Position numbers and translations under genes: made by a program
The notes under the pieces: model-generated
Told to the model about the DNA's origin: nothing
Seen by the model: the letters and a program-made list of their open reading frames with translations, nothing else
Database searches by the model: none
From: Geitlerinema sp. BBD 1991-9
GTDB lineage: Bacteria > Cyanobacteriota > Cyanobacteriia > Cyanobacteriales > Geitlerinemataceae
Assembly (NCBI GenBank): GCA_001657325.1
Contig: LWRO01000042.1
Span: forward strand, 1 to 37,123
DNA: 37,123 bases
Direction of reading: 5' to 3'
Part shown: positions 1-8,818 of the stretch, in pieces
Layout: every line of letters begins with the position of its first letter
Position numbering within the stretch: the first letter of the stretch is position 1

Positions 1-392
1 TCGGCGATTTCGATTTGAGCGAACCGCCCTCGGAAACGGCGGCGGAAGTCTCAGAAGAGTTAGATTTCGGCGATTTCGATTTGAGCGAACCGCCCTCGGA
101 AACGGCGGCGGAAGCCTCGGAAGAGTTAGATTTCGGCGATTTCGATTTGAGCGAACCCTCCTCGGAAACGGCGGCGGAAGCCTCGGAAGAGTTAGATTTC
201 GGCGATTTCGATTTGAGCGAACCCTCCTCGGAAACGGCGGCGGAGACGGCAGAAGAGTTAGATTTCGGCGATTTCGCGGAAACGGCGGCGGAGACGGCAG
301 AAGAGTTAGATTTCGGCGATTTCGATTTGAGCGAACCCTCCTCGGAAACGGCGGCGGAAGCCTCGGAAGAGTTAGATCGATTTGCCTCAGAA
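1..392 (+). repeat. 66-bp tandem in-frame repeats in the kinase gene
   Basis: Units begin at 15, 81, 147, 213 and 327 and encode 22 residues of the pattern LSEPPSETAAEVSEELDFGD plus FD. The 213-326 interval holds one full unit and a 48-bp unit that lacks 18 bp (six codons), so the frame is kept. Units are nearly identical at the DNA level, including third positions, which points to recent duplication. The array may extend beyond the left edge. The encoded segment is strongly acidic and low-complexity, probably a flexible linker between the Hpt region and the kinase core. Confidence 0.95.
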
Positions 393-2813
393 CCTACAGA
401 TGTCGAAGAACTGTCCTTAGACGATCTTCTCGGTGAAAACCTCGCAGTCAAGGAAGCCCAACCCGAGACGAGCGAAGAAGCCTTCGATCTCGACGCATTA
501 CTCGAAGATGCGGACGCAACGTTCGAGAGCGAACTCGAACCCCCCACATCCGAATTTCCCGAACTTGAAATTCTACTGAATTTAGAACCCCAGTTTCTCG
601 GCAAAGACGTGTTCGATGCCCTTGAAGATTATCTCGATCGAACCGACATTTCTCCAGTTGAAGTGCTACCTAGCGAAATGTTCTCGCCAGCTCCACTGGA
701 TTTGCAAACTGAAGGGGCTGCCGAAGAAAGGGATCGAGGTGAATTTAGCGATCTCGAAGACCTCCTCAAAGAATTAGAGCCGTCAACTCCTGCACCCAGC
801 ACGTCGAAGTCCACTCGATCGACGACCAAGCGTTCGCGAACGGCCTTCGAGCAAACGATGCGGGTTCCCATCAAACAACTCGACAACCTCAGTAACCTCG
901 TCGGGGAACTCGTCGTCAACCGAAACAGCCTCGAACAAGACCAAGAGCGCTTGCGGCAATTCCTAGACAATCTGTTGCACCAGGTCAGTCAACTGACCGA
1001 AGTGGGACAGCAGATGCAAGACTTGTACGAGCGGACGTTGCTAGAAATGGCGCTGTTAGCTAGCCGTCAGAACCGCAAGCTGATGGAGCGGCGCGGACAT
1101 CAAGACTCTGAGCGCGATGATGGCGAGTACGATGCATTGGAAATGGATCGCTTTACGGCGTTCCACACCCATGCCCAAGACATTATCGAGTTAGTGGTAC
1201 GGGTTCGCGAGTCGGCTTCCGACATCGAGTTTTTGGTGGACGAAAACGAGCAAATTACGCGGCAACTGCGTCAAATCACCAATCAGCTCCGCGAAGACTT
1301 GACACGTTCCCGCATGGTTCCGTTTGCTAACGCTGCCGATCGATTGCCGCGCGGCGTTCGCGATAACGCCATCAAGTTCGGCAAACAGGTCGATTTGCAA
1401 ATCGAGGGGCGCGACACCCTGATCGATCGAATGATCCTCGAACACCTCTACGATCCTCTAACCCATCTCGTCAACAACGCCATCGCTCACGGGATCGAAC
1501 CGTCTGAAGATCGAACGGTCAAAGGCAAATCTCCGACCGGAAAAATCACCGTTAGCAGTTTCCACCAGGGAAACCAAACGATCATCTCGATTGCTGATGA
1601 CGGTGCGGGTATCGATGTCGATAAGGTCAAATCCAAAGCTTTACAAAAGGGATTAATCAAACCCGAACAGGCTCGATCGATGAGCGATCTCGAAGTTTAC
1701 GACCTCCTGTTCCTACCGGGTTTGAGTACGCGAGATAAAGCCGATGACCTCGCCGGACGGGGTGTCGGTATGGACGTGGTGAAAACCAAGCTCAACGAAA
1801 TTCGCGGTGTTGTCAATACAGACTCGACCCCAAACAAGGGAACGACCTTTACCATTCGCCTACCCCTGACACTGAGTATTTCCAAAGCTCTGTGTTGCAT
1901 CAGCGATCACGCTCCCATTGCCTTCCCGATGGACGGGGTGGGTGAAGTTCTCGACAATCTGCCAACTAACCGAATTGTCAAAGAGCCAGACGGCCGGAGT
2001 TACGTCCAGTGGCGCGACCAGCAAGTGCCATATCAACCTCTCAGAGATTTATTTACCTATAACCGCATTTCCCGTCGATCGAAAATGTATGGTTCCAATG
2101 CAGAGGAAGATACGATTTCAGTGGTCGTTCTTCGATCGGGCGGGAGTTACCTCGCCATTTCCGTCGATCGAATTGTCGGCGAACAAGAAATCGTGATCAA
2201 ACAGCTTGAAGGTCCGGCACCTAAACCCATGGGCATTACGGGGGCTACGGTGATGGGGGACGGGCGCATCGTCCCCATCGCCGATGTTCTCGAACTCATC
2301 GACCTGTCGATGGGTCGCGTCCGCCACGATCCCGGATCGACACTGTGGGACGACACGGCGACCGCAGTCGAAGAGACAGCAGCCGTTACTGAGAAGAGCG
2401 AACCGATGGTGCTGATCGTCGACGACTCGATTACCGTTCGAGAACTGCTATCGATGACGTTCAAAAAATCGGGCTACCGTGTCGAACAAGCTCGCGACGG
2501 ACAGGAAGCTTGGGAAAAACTGCGCTCCGGCTTACCCTGCGAGTTGGTGTTCTGCGATATGGAAATGCCGCGGATGAACGGGATGGAATTGTTGGAAAAG
2601 ATGCACAACGATTCGCAATTGCACGATCTTCCCATTGCCATGCTCACATCGCGAACCGCCGAGAAAATGAAGCGCAAGGCTGCTGAACTTGGGGCGCGAG
2701 GATACTTTACAAAGCCGTATTTAGAAGAAGTTCTCCTCGATGCAGCACAACGAATGCTCAGCGGGGAAGTCTTAATGGCAGCTCCAGCCGCTGAGACATC
2801 TCAGGACGCATAA
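1..2813 (+). CDS. CheA-like hybrid histidine kinase (PilL/chemotaxis type), 5' end outside the window
   Basis: Chemotaxis-family hybrid sensor kinase. The frame is open from base 3, so the start and any Hpt phosphotransfer domain lie upstream; the TTG at 15 sits inside a repeat and is not a credible start. Order seen: acidic Ser/Glu/Asp-rich tandem repeats (to about 390), acidic linker, CheA dimerisation helices (from about 855, MRVPIKQLDNLSNLVGELVV), HATPase (N box HLVNNAIAHGIEP near 1465, DDGAGID near 1600, GRGVGMDVVK near 1758), CheW-like domain (about 1880-2330) and a receiver (about 2405-2780) with VDDS, phospho-acceptor Asp in FCDMEMPRMNG and the conserved TKPY Lys. In cyanobacteria this architecture drives type IV pilus phototaxis or motility (PilL, PixL, HmpE type); which paralogue this is cannot be told here. 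It would phosphorylate CheY-like partners from a receptor array. No chemotaxis partner follows it in the window. Confidence 0.93.
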   Translation, partial: GDFDLSEPPSETAAEVSEELDFGDFDLSEPPSETAAEASEELDFGDFDLSEPSSETAAEASEELDFGDFDLSEPSSETAAETAEELDFGDFAETAAETAEELDFGDFDLSEPSSETAAEASEELDRFASEPTDVEELSLDDLLGENLAVKEAQPETSEEAFDLDALLEDADATFESELEPPTSEFPELEILLNLEPQFLGKDVFDALEDYLDRTDISPVEVLPSEMFSPAPLDLQTEGAAEERDRGEFSDLEDLLKELEPSTPAPSTSKSTRSTTKRSRTAFEQTMRVPIKQLDNLSNLVGELVVNRNSLEQDQERLRQFLDNLLHQVSQLTEVGQQMQDLYERTLLEMALLASRQNRKLMERRGHQDSERDDGEYDALEMDRFTAFHTHAQDIIELVVRVRESASDIEFLVDENEQITRQLRQITNQLREDLTRSRMVPFANAADRLPRGVRDNAIKFGKQVDLQIEGRDTLIDRMILEHLYDPLTHLVNNAIAHGIEPSEDRTVKGKSPTGKITVSSFHQGNQTIISIADDGAGIDVDKVKSKALQKGLIKPEQARSMSDLEVYDLLFLPGLSTRDKADDLAGRGVGMDVVKTKLNEIRGVVNTDSTPNKGTTFTIRLPLTLSISKALCCISDHAPIAFPMDGVGEVLDNLPTNRIVKEPDGRSYVQWRDQQVPYQPLRDLFTYNRISRRSKMYGSNAEEDTISVVVLRSGGSYLAISVDRIVGEQEIVIKQLEGPAPKPMGITGATVMGDGRIVPIADVLELIDLSMGRVRHDPGSTLWDDTATAVEETAAVTEKSEPMVLIVDDSITVRELLSMTFKKSGYRVEQARDGQEAWEKLRSGLPCELVFCDMEMPRMNGMELLEKMHNDSQLHDLPIAMLTSRTAEKMKRKAAELGARGYFTKPYLEEVLLDAAQRMLSGEVLMAAPAAETSQDA

Positions 2814-2877
2814 GAAAGATTGCCTGGGAACTCAAAACCGTGCAAGTTACAGTCGCTTTCCACTTGCAGCGGAGCGG

Positions 2878-3150
2878 TTAGGCTTTGCTGGCTTTCGGTC
2901 TTCCCGGTGATTTCCTTTCTTCTAATAGCGCTTCTACTCCCCCCTCTCGATAGAGTTTCAACCAACGGTGTACGGTAGGTTCGCTCCGGTTCAACAGAAC
3001 AGCTAAATAGCGAACCGTTTCAGCTGCTTGAATTTTCAGCAGATACAGGGCTTGGACTTTGGCAAATCCCGTGGCGCTCTCTTGTCGCTTGAGGAGTTGT
3101 TGCAAGGTCTTAACCGACTCTTGAATTTCGATTTTCGGTACTCCGGACAT
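2878..3150 (-). pseudogene. IS630-type transposase N-terminal fragment (helix-turn-helix only)
   Basis: Ninety residues beginning MSGVPKIEIQESVKTLQQLL and holding a helix-turn-helix (VRYLAVLLNRSEPTVHRWLKLYREGG), then a GRPK linker and a stop. This is the DNA-binding start of IS630/Tc1-type transposases common in cyanobacteria. In intact relatives the protein continues into a DDE catalytic domain. Here the next codons are KASKA-stop and only about 64 bases separate the stop from the kinase gene, so no catalytic part can follow. The simplest reading is a decayed insertion sequence. A retained solitary DNA-binding protein, or an orfA that once used frameshifting, is possible but less likely. It is convergent with the kinase gene. 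Confidence 0.72.
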
Positions 3151-3695
3151 AACAATTAATACTGATTCCGTCTTAAGTTTATCAGAATTATAGTAAAAGT
3201 GGCGAGTATAGATTATTTTTCATCAATTGTGATATGCTTTATTCCTATACAGGCTGTGTTATCATCGTCTTACAAAAGATATTATACAATTACCTTCAAG
3301 GTTTGACGCGCCCTGGAGTGCAGATCGTCGATCTCGATCTTTCGTTCTAGCTATATCACTAGAACGCAAAAAAAAGACGAGGCTATCGGAAAGCCGGTTA
3401 AAAATCAGCGCTTTTAGACTTTTTCTGTCGCGAGATGAAACTTCCCTTCGGAGTATTCGGACAGAAGTTATTTGTTATCAATACGATTTTCAGCTCGTGG
3501 AAGCTCACACGCCGTTAAAAGTAATTTCTTGAAAGGGGCACGTTTTCCAAGTGCTGTGTCAGTAATGGTATTGAAAGGAAACGGTATTTAATCTTTAAGG
3601 TATCGAGCGTCACCGCCTCTCGATCGAACCGAATCTTTCTCTCAACACCTAACGGGGATAGGAGAAAGTTTGACTAGCTCAAACAATCTACAAAT
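3151..3695. other. Gene-less spacer between transposase remnant and MITE
   Basis: No convincing coding frame. AT-rich near 3160-3300. One perfect 8-bp hairpin occurs at 3343-3366 (CGTTCTAG, 8-base loop, CTAGAACG), followed on the plus strand by an A-run, so it is not a terminator on either strand. The stretch next to the transposase start probably includes the old element's end, but no matching terminal inverted repeat was found by eye. Confidence 0.5.
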
Positions 3696-3797
3696 GGGTG
3701 CATCTCACTTTTGCGATCGGAACCCCACCCATCCTCCCCTGGCTAAGGGGAGGTGCCGAAGGTGGAGGGATCGTTCTACGAAAATTGAGATGCACCC
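3696..3797. mobile_element. MITE-like 102-bp inverted-repeat element
   Basis: The ends are perfect 12-bp inverted repeats, GGGTGCATCTCA (3696-3707) and TGAGATGCACCC (3786-3797), extended imperfectly inward by TTTT. The centre carries a second hairpin, CCTCCCCT / AGGGGAGG with a 5-base loop (about 3735-3755). There is no ORF of its own. Size, nested inverted repeats and position in a spacer fit a non-autonomous miniature transposable element. No clear target duplication is visible, so the mobilising family is unknown; the IS630 remnant 550 bases away is a candidate but nothing proves the link. Confidence 0.7.
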
Positions 3798-3952
3798 CAC
3801 TCACCAACCGATAAATAGGGCGATTCACTGGCAGTATTCGCTTTGGGCGTATCGATCGAGATCTGTAAAGCCGGACAGAATTCAAGGCCCGTCGTTCTGT
3901 TTTGCACGATTGCCCAAAATCCCATCGAGTCAAGAACCTTGGCTGTCAACAC
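3776..3952 (-). CDS. Small ORF of unknown function, end lies in the MITE
   Basis: A 58-codon frame from GTG 3952 (ATG alternative at 3925) to a TAG at 3776-3778. The translation has a balanced, protein-like make-up (it includes MGFWAIVQNRTTGLEFCPAL). The frame is the same as that of the giant glycosyltransferase upstream and is open right up to that gene's TAG at 4013-4015. It could therefore be a separate small gene, or the remnant of a longer C-terminus cut off by the amber codon. Its last ten residues come from the MITE terminal repeat, so the element has replaced the original end. No family recognised. Confidence 0.3.
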   Translation of the reverse strand: MLTAKVLDSMGFWAIVQNRTTGLEFCPALQISIDTPKANTASESPYLSVGEWGASQFS

Positions 3953-4012
3953 TTTATCTGAAAAAGAGATGTCAAAGCGCTTTGTTCGAGCGGATACTGT
4001 ATCGGTTGCGAT

Positions 4013-7000
4013 CTACACCATTAATTTTTTCCGCTGAGTGAGAGGATGAGTCGCCGCTAGACTGTGATCCTCTCGTTCCCGCGTTAAATGGGGATTGTAG
4101 CAGGGATCGTCATCAAGATACGTTTCCCAATGATGTTTCATGTAGTCAATTTCCTGCTTGAAGCGAATTTGTTTTTCGCGCGTGTTCTCCTGACCTCGAC
4201 TCTTCGATTCGTAGTGATACAAGACAACATGAGGTAAGCAGATATTTCGATAACCTCGATCGAGCATTTTCAAACAGAAATCTACATCGTTAAACGCGAT
4301 CGAAAGCTGTTCTTCAAACCCACCAATTTCCTCAAATACCGATCTCCGACACATCAAACAGGCTGCTGTCACCGCTGCGTAGTTGTTAATCGTCTGCAAC
4401 TGGGCAAAATAACCGATCGAACCGTGAGGGAAATTCTTGTGACTGTGTCCTGCCACACCCCCGATACCCAAAACGACCCCAGCGTGTTGAATCGTATTGT
4501 CAGGATAAAGTAACGTCGCGCCCACCGCCCCGATCGAGGGACGTTGCGCCTGTTCCACCATGGCCTCCATCCAATCCGGCGTGATGACTTCCGTATCGTT
4601 ATTGAGAAACAGCAGATAGTCGCCCTCAGTCCGAGAAACGGCGAAATTGTTGATTTTAGAATAATTAAACGGAATATCTAGCGTTTCGACGCGGAATCGC
4701 TGAGGTTGTCGCTGTCTCCACTTTTCAAACAGCGCGTGAGTTTGCGATTCCATACTTCCATTATCGAGAACGAGGACTTCGTAATCGGGATACGTGGTTT
4801 TCTCGAAAATCGAAGTCAAACAAGTATCGAGAACACTGGCGAGATCTTTAGTCGGGATAATAACGCTGACTTTCCCCGGCTGGCGAATTTGATAGCGCAC
4901 GATCCAATGTCCGCTATCTGTCGGCTTGACAATTCCCGGTTCTCCTCGCCGTTGCAAACTTTCCGAGATCGCCTTCGCCGCCGCTTCCGCCGCATAGGTT
5001 TTACTTTCCAATCGACTCGCCGTCGATTGCGGGTGGCTGCGCCAGTGGTAGAGAATTTTGGCAATGTGGAAGATTCGATCGGTTTTTTCCGTCACGCGCA
5101 ACACTAAATCGTAATCTTGTGCGCCTTCAAAGCCAACGCGAAATCCGTCGATTTCCGCAATGAGGCTGCGACGGTAAACCCCGAAATGACAGGTGTACAT
5201 CCGCGAGAGAAACGAATCGGGACACCAATCTGGCTTGAAAAACGGATCGCGCAGTTGATTGTGTTCGTCGACTTTGTCCTCGTCAGAATACACCATATCC
5301 GCTTCGGGATGGCGGTTGAGGAGTTCGACGACTTCGTATAGCGCATCTGGCGTTATCAGATCGTCGTGATCCATCAACGCCACGAATTCCCCCGTCGCCA
5401 GTTCCAAAGCCGTATTCGAGGCGCGAGAAATATGGCCGTTTTCGCTGCGATAGACGACTTTTACGCGAGCGTCAAGGGTACTGTATTTGTCCAGCGTCGC
5501 GCGCACGTGAGGTAACGAAGACAAATCGTCTGCGATGCAGAGTTCCCAGTGGGGATAAACTTGAGCGAGAACCGACTCGATCGCCTGTTCCAAATAATCC
5601 GCAGGGGTATTGTAAACAGGCATGACGATGCTAATCGTCGGTTGAAATTCCAGTCGATCGATCTCTTTTGCCATTCGATCGAGATCCGACGGACGGGGAT
5701 AGTTCGCCTGAAGCCACCACTGATACGGATCGTCAACGGGGATTGCAGGAATCGGCGCTGGCGCTTCGGGAAGCAGCGCTGTCGTCGGTGGCGTGTCTTG
5801 CGAACGTCCCAACATCTGTAACAGCGGCGTTTTAAACTTGAACCAAAGAACGCGCAACTTCCAGAATTTCGTATCCTCCATCGCCGCAATCGTTTCCTGG
5901 GCAGCGTTTTCCGCCTCCTGCGTTCGTTGAATTTCCTGATGTAGCTGTGCTTGTACGGCTTGACTTTCTGCCTGTACGACTTGAACTTGGTGTTGAGTCG
6001 CGATCAGTTCGGCTTGTAACTGTTCGTTTGCAGCCCGAGCGTTTTCCTTCGCCGTCTCGAATTCCTGTTGCGTCGCCTCCAGTTGTTGCAACGCCTCGAA
6101 GAGTTTTTCGTGGAGTTGGCGAACCTCGTCGCGCAAATCGTCTCGTTCGGCTTGCGTGCGTTCTAACTCCGCTTCCGTCGGGAACAGCCGAGATTGAAGT
6201 TGCTGGATTTCGAGGTTGGCGTGGTGCAGTTCCGACTGGAAATGTAGCGAGGCGGTGCGTTCGGTTTCTACCTCTGCTTTCAATCCCTCAATTTCCGCTT
6301 TAAGTTCCTCGACGCGAAGCCGTTCGGAGAGGAGTTCGCTGTCTTTTTTTGCGAAAATACTCGGAAAGTTCGTGACGTAGAGATCGAGATGTTTGGCGCA
6401 CAAATAGTGCATCAGACGCTGGCGATGTTCGGGAATGTTGCAGCGACTGACCATCGAATCCCGTCGGAAGCGGTACTCGAACAGAACTTCTGAGACGTGG
6501 TGAAATTTCCATCCCCGCGCGGCTGCACTCAACCACAGATCCCAGTCTTCGTAACCTAGCTTGTCGGGAATGTCGGGATCGTAACCTCCGCAATCTTCCC
6601 ATAGGGTTTTCCGCACGACGGCACAAGCGTCGATGTAGTTTCCGACAGCGAGGAGGTTGACATCGAAATCGGGAACCTTCCAAACGCCGGTTTTGTCGCC
6701 GATGTACTCGCAGTCGCCGTAAACGACACCGGCTTCAGGATTTCGATCGAAGTGTTCGATCGATCTCGTGATGTAATTCGGCTTAATTTTATTATCTGCG
6801 TCGAGGGGGAGAACGTAACGTCCTTTGGCTTGTCGAAATCCCGTATTTCTTGCTTCGGACAAGCCTCGGTTTCGATCGTGGTCGATAATGTGAAATCCTC
6901 GCCGTTTGAGGTAATCGAGAATTTTCAACGTCAGCGGATCGGTGGACGCATCGTTGACAATGAGAATTTCGTAAACTCGTTCTTGGCAACTTTGAACGCT

Positions 7001-7981
7001 GGCGATGGCTTCGAGGATGTATTCCCCTTGGTTGTAGCAGGGAATCACCACCGATACAGCAATGTTGTTGCTTCCCTCAGCTTCTCCAACATAGAAAGAA
7101 GACAGAGGCGACGAATCTTTCACCTGCGGTAACTTTACGGCAACAGAGAGCGGAAGAGCCGATGAAATCTCCGTTTCTTCCACGCTCCGATCGTTTCCCC
7201 CTGAAGGCAAGTCTGCCGATCGATCGAGTTCCAAACACCACATCCAATGACGAGATGCGCGAGTTCGGACGCTTTCTGCAAAGGGATGGTTCCAATCGAG
7301 GGTTTTGAAGAGATTGGAGTCGTAAATTTCAGCGATTTTTTCAGTGGTTAGGGGATCTTCGAGTTCTAAATTGAGCTTCGTTTGAAGAAATTTTCCGAAA
7401 CGTTCGGGATGCGATAAAGCCGCGTTGGTGTGAACGAGCAGACACTGTTGGGGATGGCGTTTGTAAAAATCGAGAACGTGGCGGTTGTAATACGACCAAA
7501 TCTGCAACGATCGATCGACTTTTTCATCGAACGCAGCCGAGTTGAGGCGATCGATCGAGTCCGCGACATCCCACGGATAGCGATAGACAAACAGGTACTT
7601 GGCATCGGGGAGTAACTCGTGCCAAAAATCGAGCATTAACGACGTTCTCGGATCTTTCCAACCCCAAAGTTTGCCATTTTGTTCGCGAGATTCGATCAGT
7701 TGTAACGCTCGTTCCTTAAATTGGTGAAAGCGAGATCGATCGAGACGTTCGCTGACTGTCCATCCCCAATCCGGCCAGCCTTCTTCATCTTCGACACAAC
7801 ACGATTGTAGGATCGATCGTTGAAATTCTAGAAATTCTTTATCTTCAAAATAACCGTAGCGATTTCGACGATCGGCTTCTAATAACTCATCGCCCAAATG
7901 GATACCAACCGATTGAATCAGGGATGCCATTAAAGACGTTCCCGATCGATGCATACCCGTGACAATGAGAGTGCGAGACAT
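4013..7981 (-). CDS. Sulfotransferase fused to three family-2 glycosyltransferase domains
   Basis: A 1322-residue enzyme. Residues 1-250 form a PAPS-sulfotransferase-like domain with the phosphate-binding loop GMHRSGTSL at the N-terminus, KDPRTSL and a YRYPWDVADSI segment. GT2 domain 1 (about 308-510) starts SVVIPCYNQGEYILEAI. A Glu/Gln-rich coiled coil follows (about 550-700). GT2 domain 2 (about 780-1000) starts ISIVMPVYN and contains YSDEDKVDE; GT2 domain 3 (about 1035-1270) starts KVSVIIPTKD and contains FLNNDTEV. It would add sugars, and possibly sulfate, to a cell-surface glycan from nucleotide-sugar donors in the cytoplasm. It is the last gene of the ABC export operon, 30 bases after the methyltransferase. 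The ATG at 7981 sits directly before the P-loop, which fixes the start. The sulfotransferase fold could instead be inactive or kinase-like. Confidence 0.93.
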   Translation of the reverse strand: MSRTLIVTGMHRSGTSLMASLIQSVGIHLGDELLEADRRNRYGYFEDKEFLEFQRSILQSCCVEDEEGWPDWGWTVSERLDRSRFHQFKERALQLIESREQNGKLWGWKDPRTSLMLDFWHELLPDAKYLFVYRYPWDVADSIDRLNSAAFDEKVDRSLQIWSYYNRHVLDFYKRHPQQCLLVHTNAALSHPERFGKFLQTKLNLELEDPLTTEKIAEIYDSNLFKTLDWNHPFAESVRTRASRHWMWCLELDRSADLPSGGNDRSVEETEISSALPLSVAVKLPQVKDSSPLSSFYVGEAEGSNNIAVSVVIPCYNQGEYILEAIASVQSCQERVYEILIVNDASTDPLTLKILDYLKRRGFHIIDHDRNRGLSEARNTGFRQAKGRYVLPLDADNKIKPNYITRSIEHFDRNPEAGVVYGDCEYIGDKTGVWKVPDFDVNLLAVGNYIDACAVVRKTLWEDCGGYDPDIPDKLGYEDWDLWLSAAARGWKFHHVSEVLFEYRFRRDSMVSRCNIPEHRQRLMHYLCAKHLDLYVTNFPSIFAKKDSELLSERLRVEELKAEIEGLKAEVETERTASLHFQSELHHANLEIQQLQSRLFPTEAELERTQAERDDLRDEVRQLHEKLFEALQQLEATQQEFETAKENARAANEQLQAELIATQHQVQVVQAESQAVQAQLHQEIQRTQEAENAAQETIAAMEDTKFWKLRVLWFKFKTPLLQMLGRSQDTPPTTALLPEAPAPIPAIPVDDPYQWWLQANYPRPSDLDRMAKEIDRLEFQPTISIVMPVYNTPADYLEQAIESVLAQVYPHWELCIADDLSSLPHVRATLDKYSTLDARVKVVYRSENGHISRASNTALELATGEFVALMDHDDLITPDALYEVVELLNRHPEADMVYSDEDKVDEHNQLRDPFFKPDWCPDSFLSRMYTCHFGVYRRSLIAEIDGFRVGFEGAQDYDLVLRVTEKTDRIFHIAKILYHWRSHPQSTASRLESKTYAAEAAAKAISESLQRRGEPGIVKPTDSGHWIVRYQIRQPGKVSVIIPTKDLASVLDTCLTSIFEKTTYPDYEVLVLDNGSMESQTHALFEKWRQRQPQRFRVETLDIPFNYSKINNFAVSRTEGDYLLFLNNDTEVITPDWMEAMVEQAQRPSIGAVGATLLYPDNTIQHAGVVLGIGGVAGHSHKNFPHGSIGYFAQLQTINNYAAVTAACLMCRRSVFEEIGGFEEQLSIAFNDVDFCLKMLDRGYRNICLPHVVLYHYESKSRGQENTREKQIRFKQEIDYMKHHWETYLDDDPCYNPHLTREREDHSLAATHPLTQRKKLMV

Positions 7982-8011
7982 AGTGGAATTTACGATTGAC
8001 GATTCGGGGAA

Positions 8012-8812
8012 CTAGGGATTCTCTAACAGATCGGTTGTTTTCAATTCAATCGCGTCACTTTTCAGAGCGATAAACGTCGATCGATCGGCGTGTCCGAGGG
8101 CGCGGAGTCGATCGTACTTCGGAACGACAGGAACGTGACACTCGTAAACCGAGGAAAACCCGACTTCGCCCAATAAATCGTAAAGCGAAGCCCGTGTCAA
8201 CCACGTACTTTCTTCATTATCGATCGATCCCCAAGCCGTGTGATCTTCGGTATAAGATTTTCCCGCGTACTCCCGACCTTGGTAAAGATACGTTTTTTCC
8301 GCCGTCGAACTGACGTGGGTGTCTAAAATTGCCAAGCGCGTACAAACTTCGGCAATATTTTCAGCAAAGCGAAAGACATCGGGGGCGTCGAGATGATAGA
8401 AAATTCCGATGCACAACACGACATCGAACGTCCCGTATTTCTGAGGACTTAAATTTCGCACGTCGTCACAGACAAACTCGATATTTTCGAGTTCTAACAC
8501 CTCGCGGGCGAACTGTGCTTTGGCGAGGTTACTGTCTCGCCCTTCAATTCCGAGTACAGTTGCCCCCTGCATCGCCAGTTCCAAACCGTAAAGCCCTTCC
8601 AAACAGGCTAAATCCAACACGCGCAACGTCGAGAAATCTTTTCCGCAAAAATCTGCAACAACTTGCAAAAAACGATTTAATTTGACTTCCGCCCCCGACG
8701 GCGACGGTTCCATCGTGTAGCAATCTGGCGCGAGGCGGATATTGTGGTTCGTCCACGCTCCAAACTGTTCGATAATCGCTCGTTTTCGTTCGGCGATCGA
8801 TTGAATATCCAT
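8012..8812 (-). CDS. Class I SAM-dependent methyltransferase of the export operon
   Basis: 266 residues. The SAM site is plain: VLDLACLEGLYGLELA (motif I, about residues 70-85), an acidic end of strand 2 in VLGIEGRD, CDDVRNL, and FDVVLCIGIFYHLD (motif IV). The fold and length fit sugar- or glycan-directed methyltransferases found in polysaccharide clusters. It starts 6 bases after the ATP-binding gene stop, so the two are almost certainly translationally linked. Because its partner carries a Wzt-type recognition domain, a role in methyl-capping or decorating the exported chain is inferred. The substrate cannot be read from the sequence. Confidence 0.88.
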   Translation of the reverse strand: MDIQSIAERKRAIIEQFGAWTNHNIRLAPDCYTMEPSPSGAEVKLNRFLQVVADFCGKDFSTLRVLDLACLEGLYGLELAMQGATVLGIEGRDSNLAKAQFAREVLELENIEFVCDDVRNLSPQKYGTFDVVLCIGIFYHLDAPDVFRFAENIAEVCTRLAILDTHVSSTAEKTYLYQGREYAGKSYTEDHTAWGSIDNEESTWLTRASLYDLLGEVGFSSVYECHVPVVPKYDRLRALGHADRSTFIALKSDAIELKTTDLLENP

Positions 8813-8818
8813 CTACAC

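Noticed and set aside
1-392. CRISPR array
   Set aside because: Repeats are directly adjacent, 66 bp, in frame within a coding region and have no spacers.
3973-3984. CAAAGCGCTTTG palindrome as terminator of the export operon
   Set aside because: The stem has no room for a loop beyond four pairs and the T-run comes too late.
3670-4041. Plus-strand open frames across the MITE
   Set aside because: They read through the inverted repeats and antisense of the better minus-strand frame; no family and poor composition.
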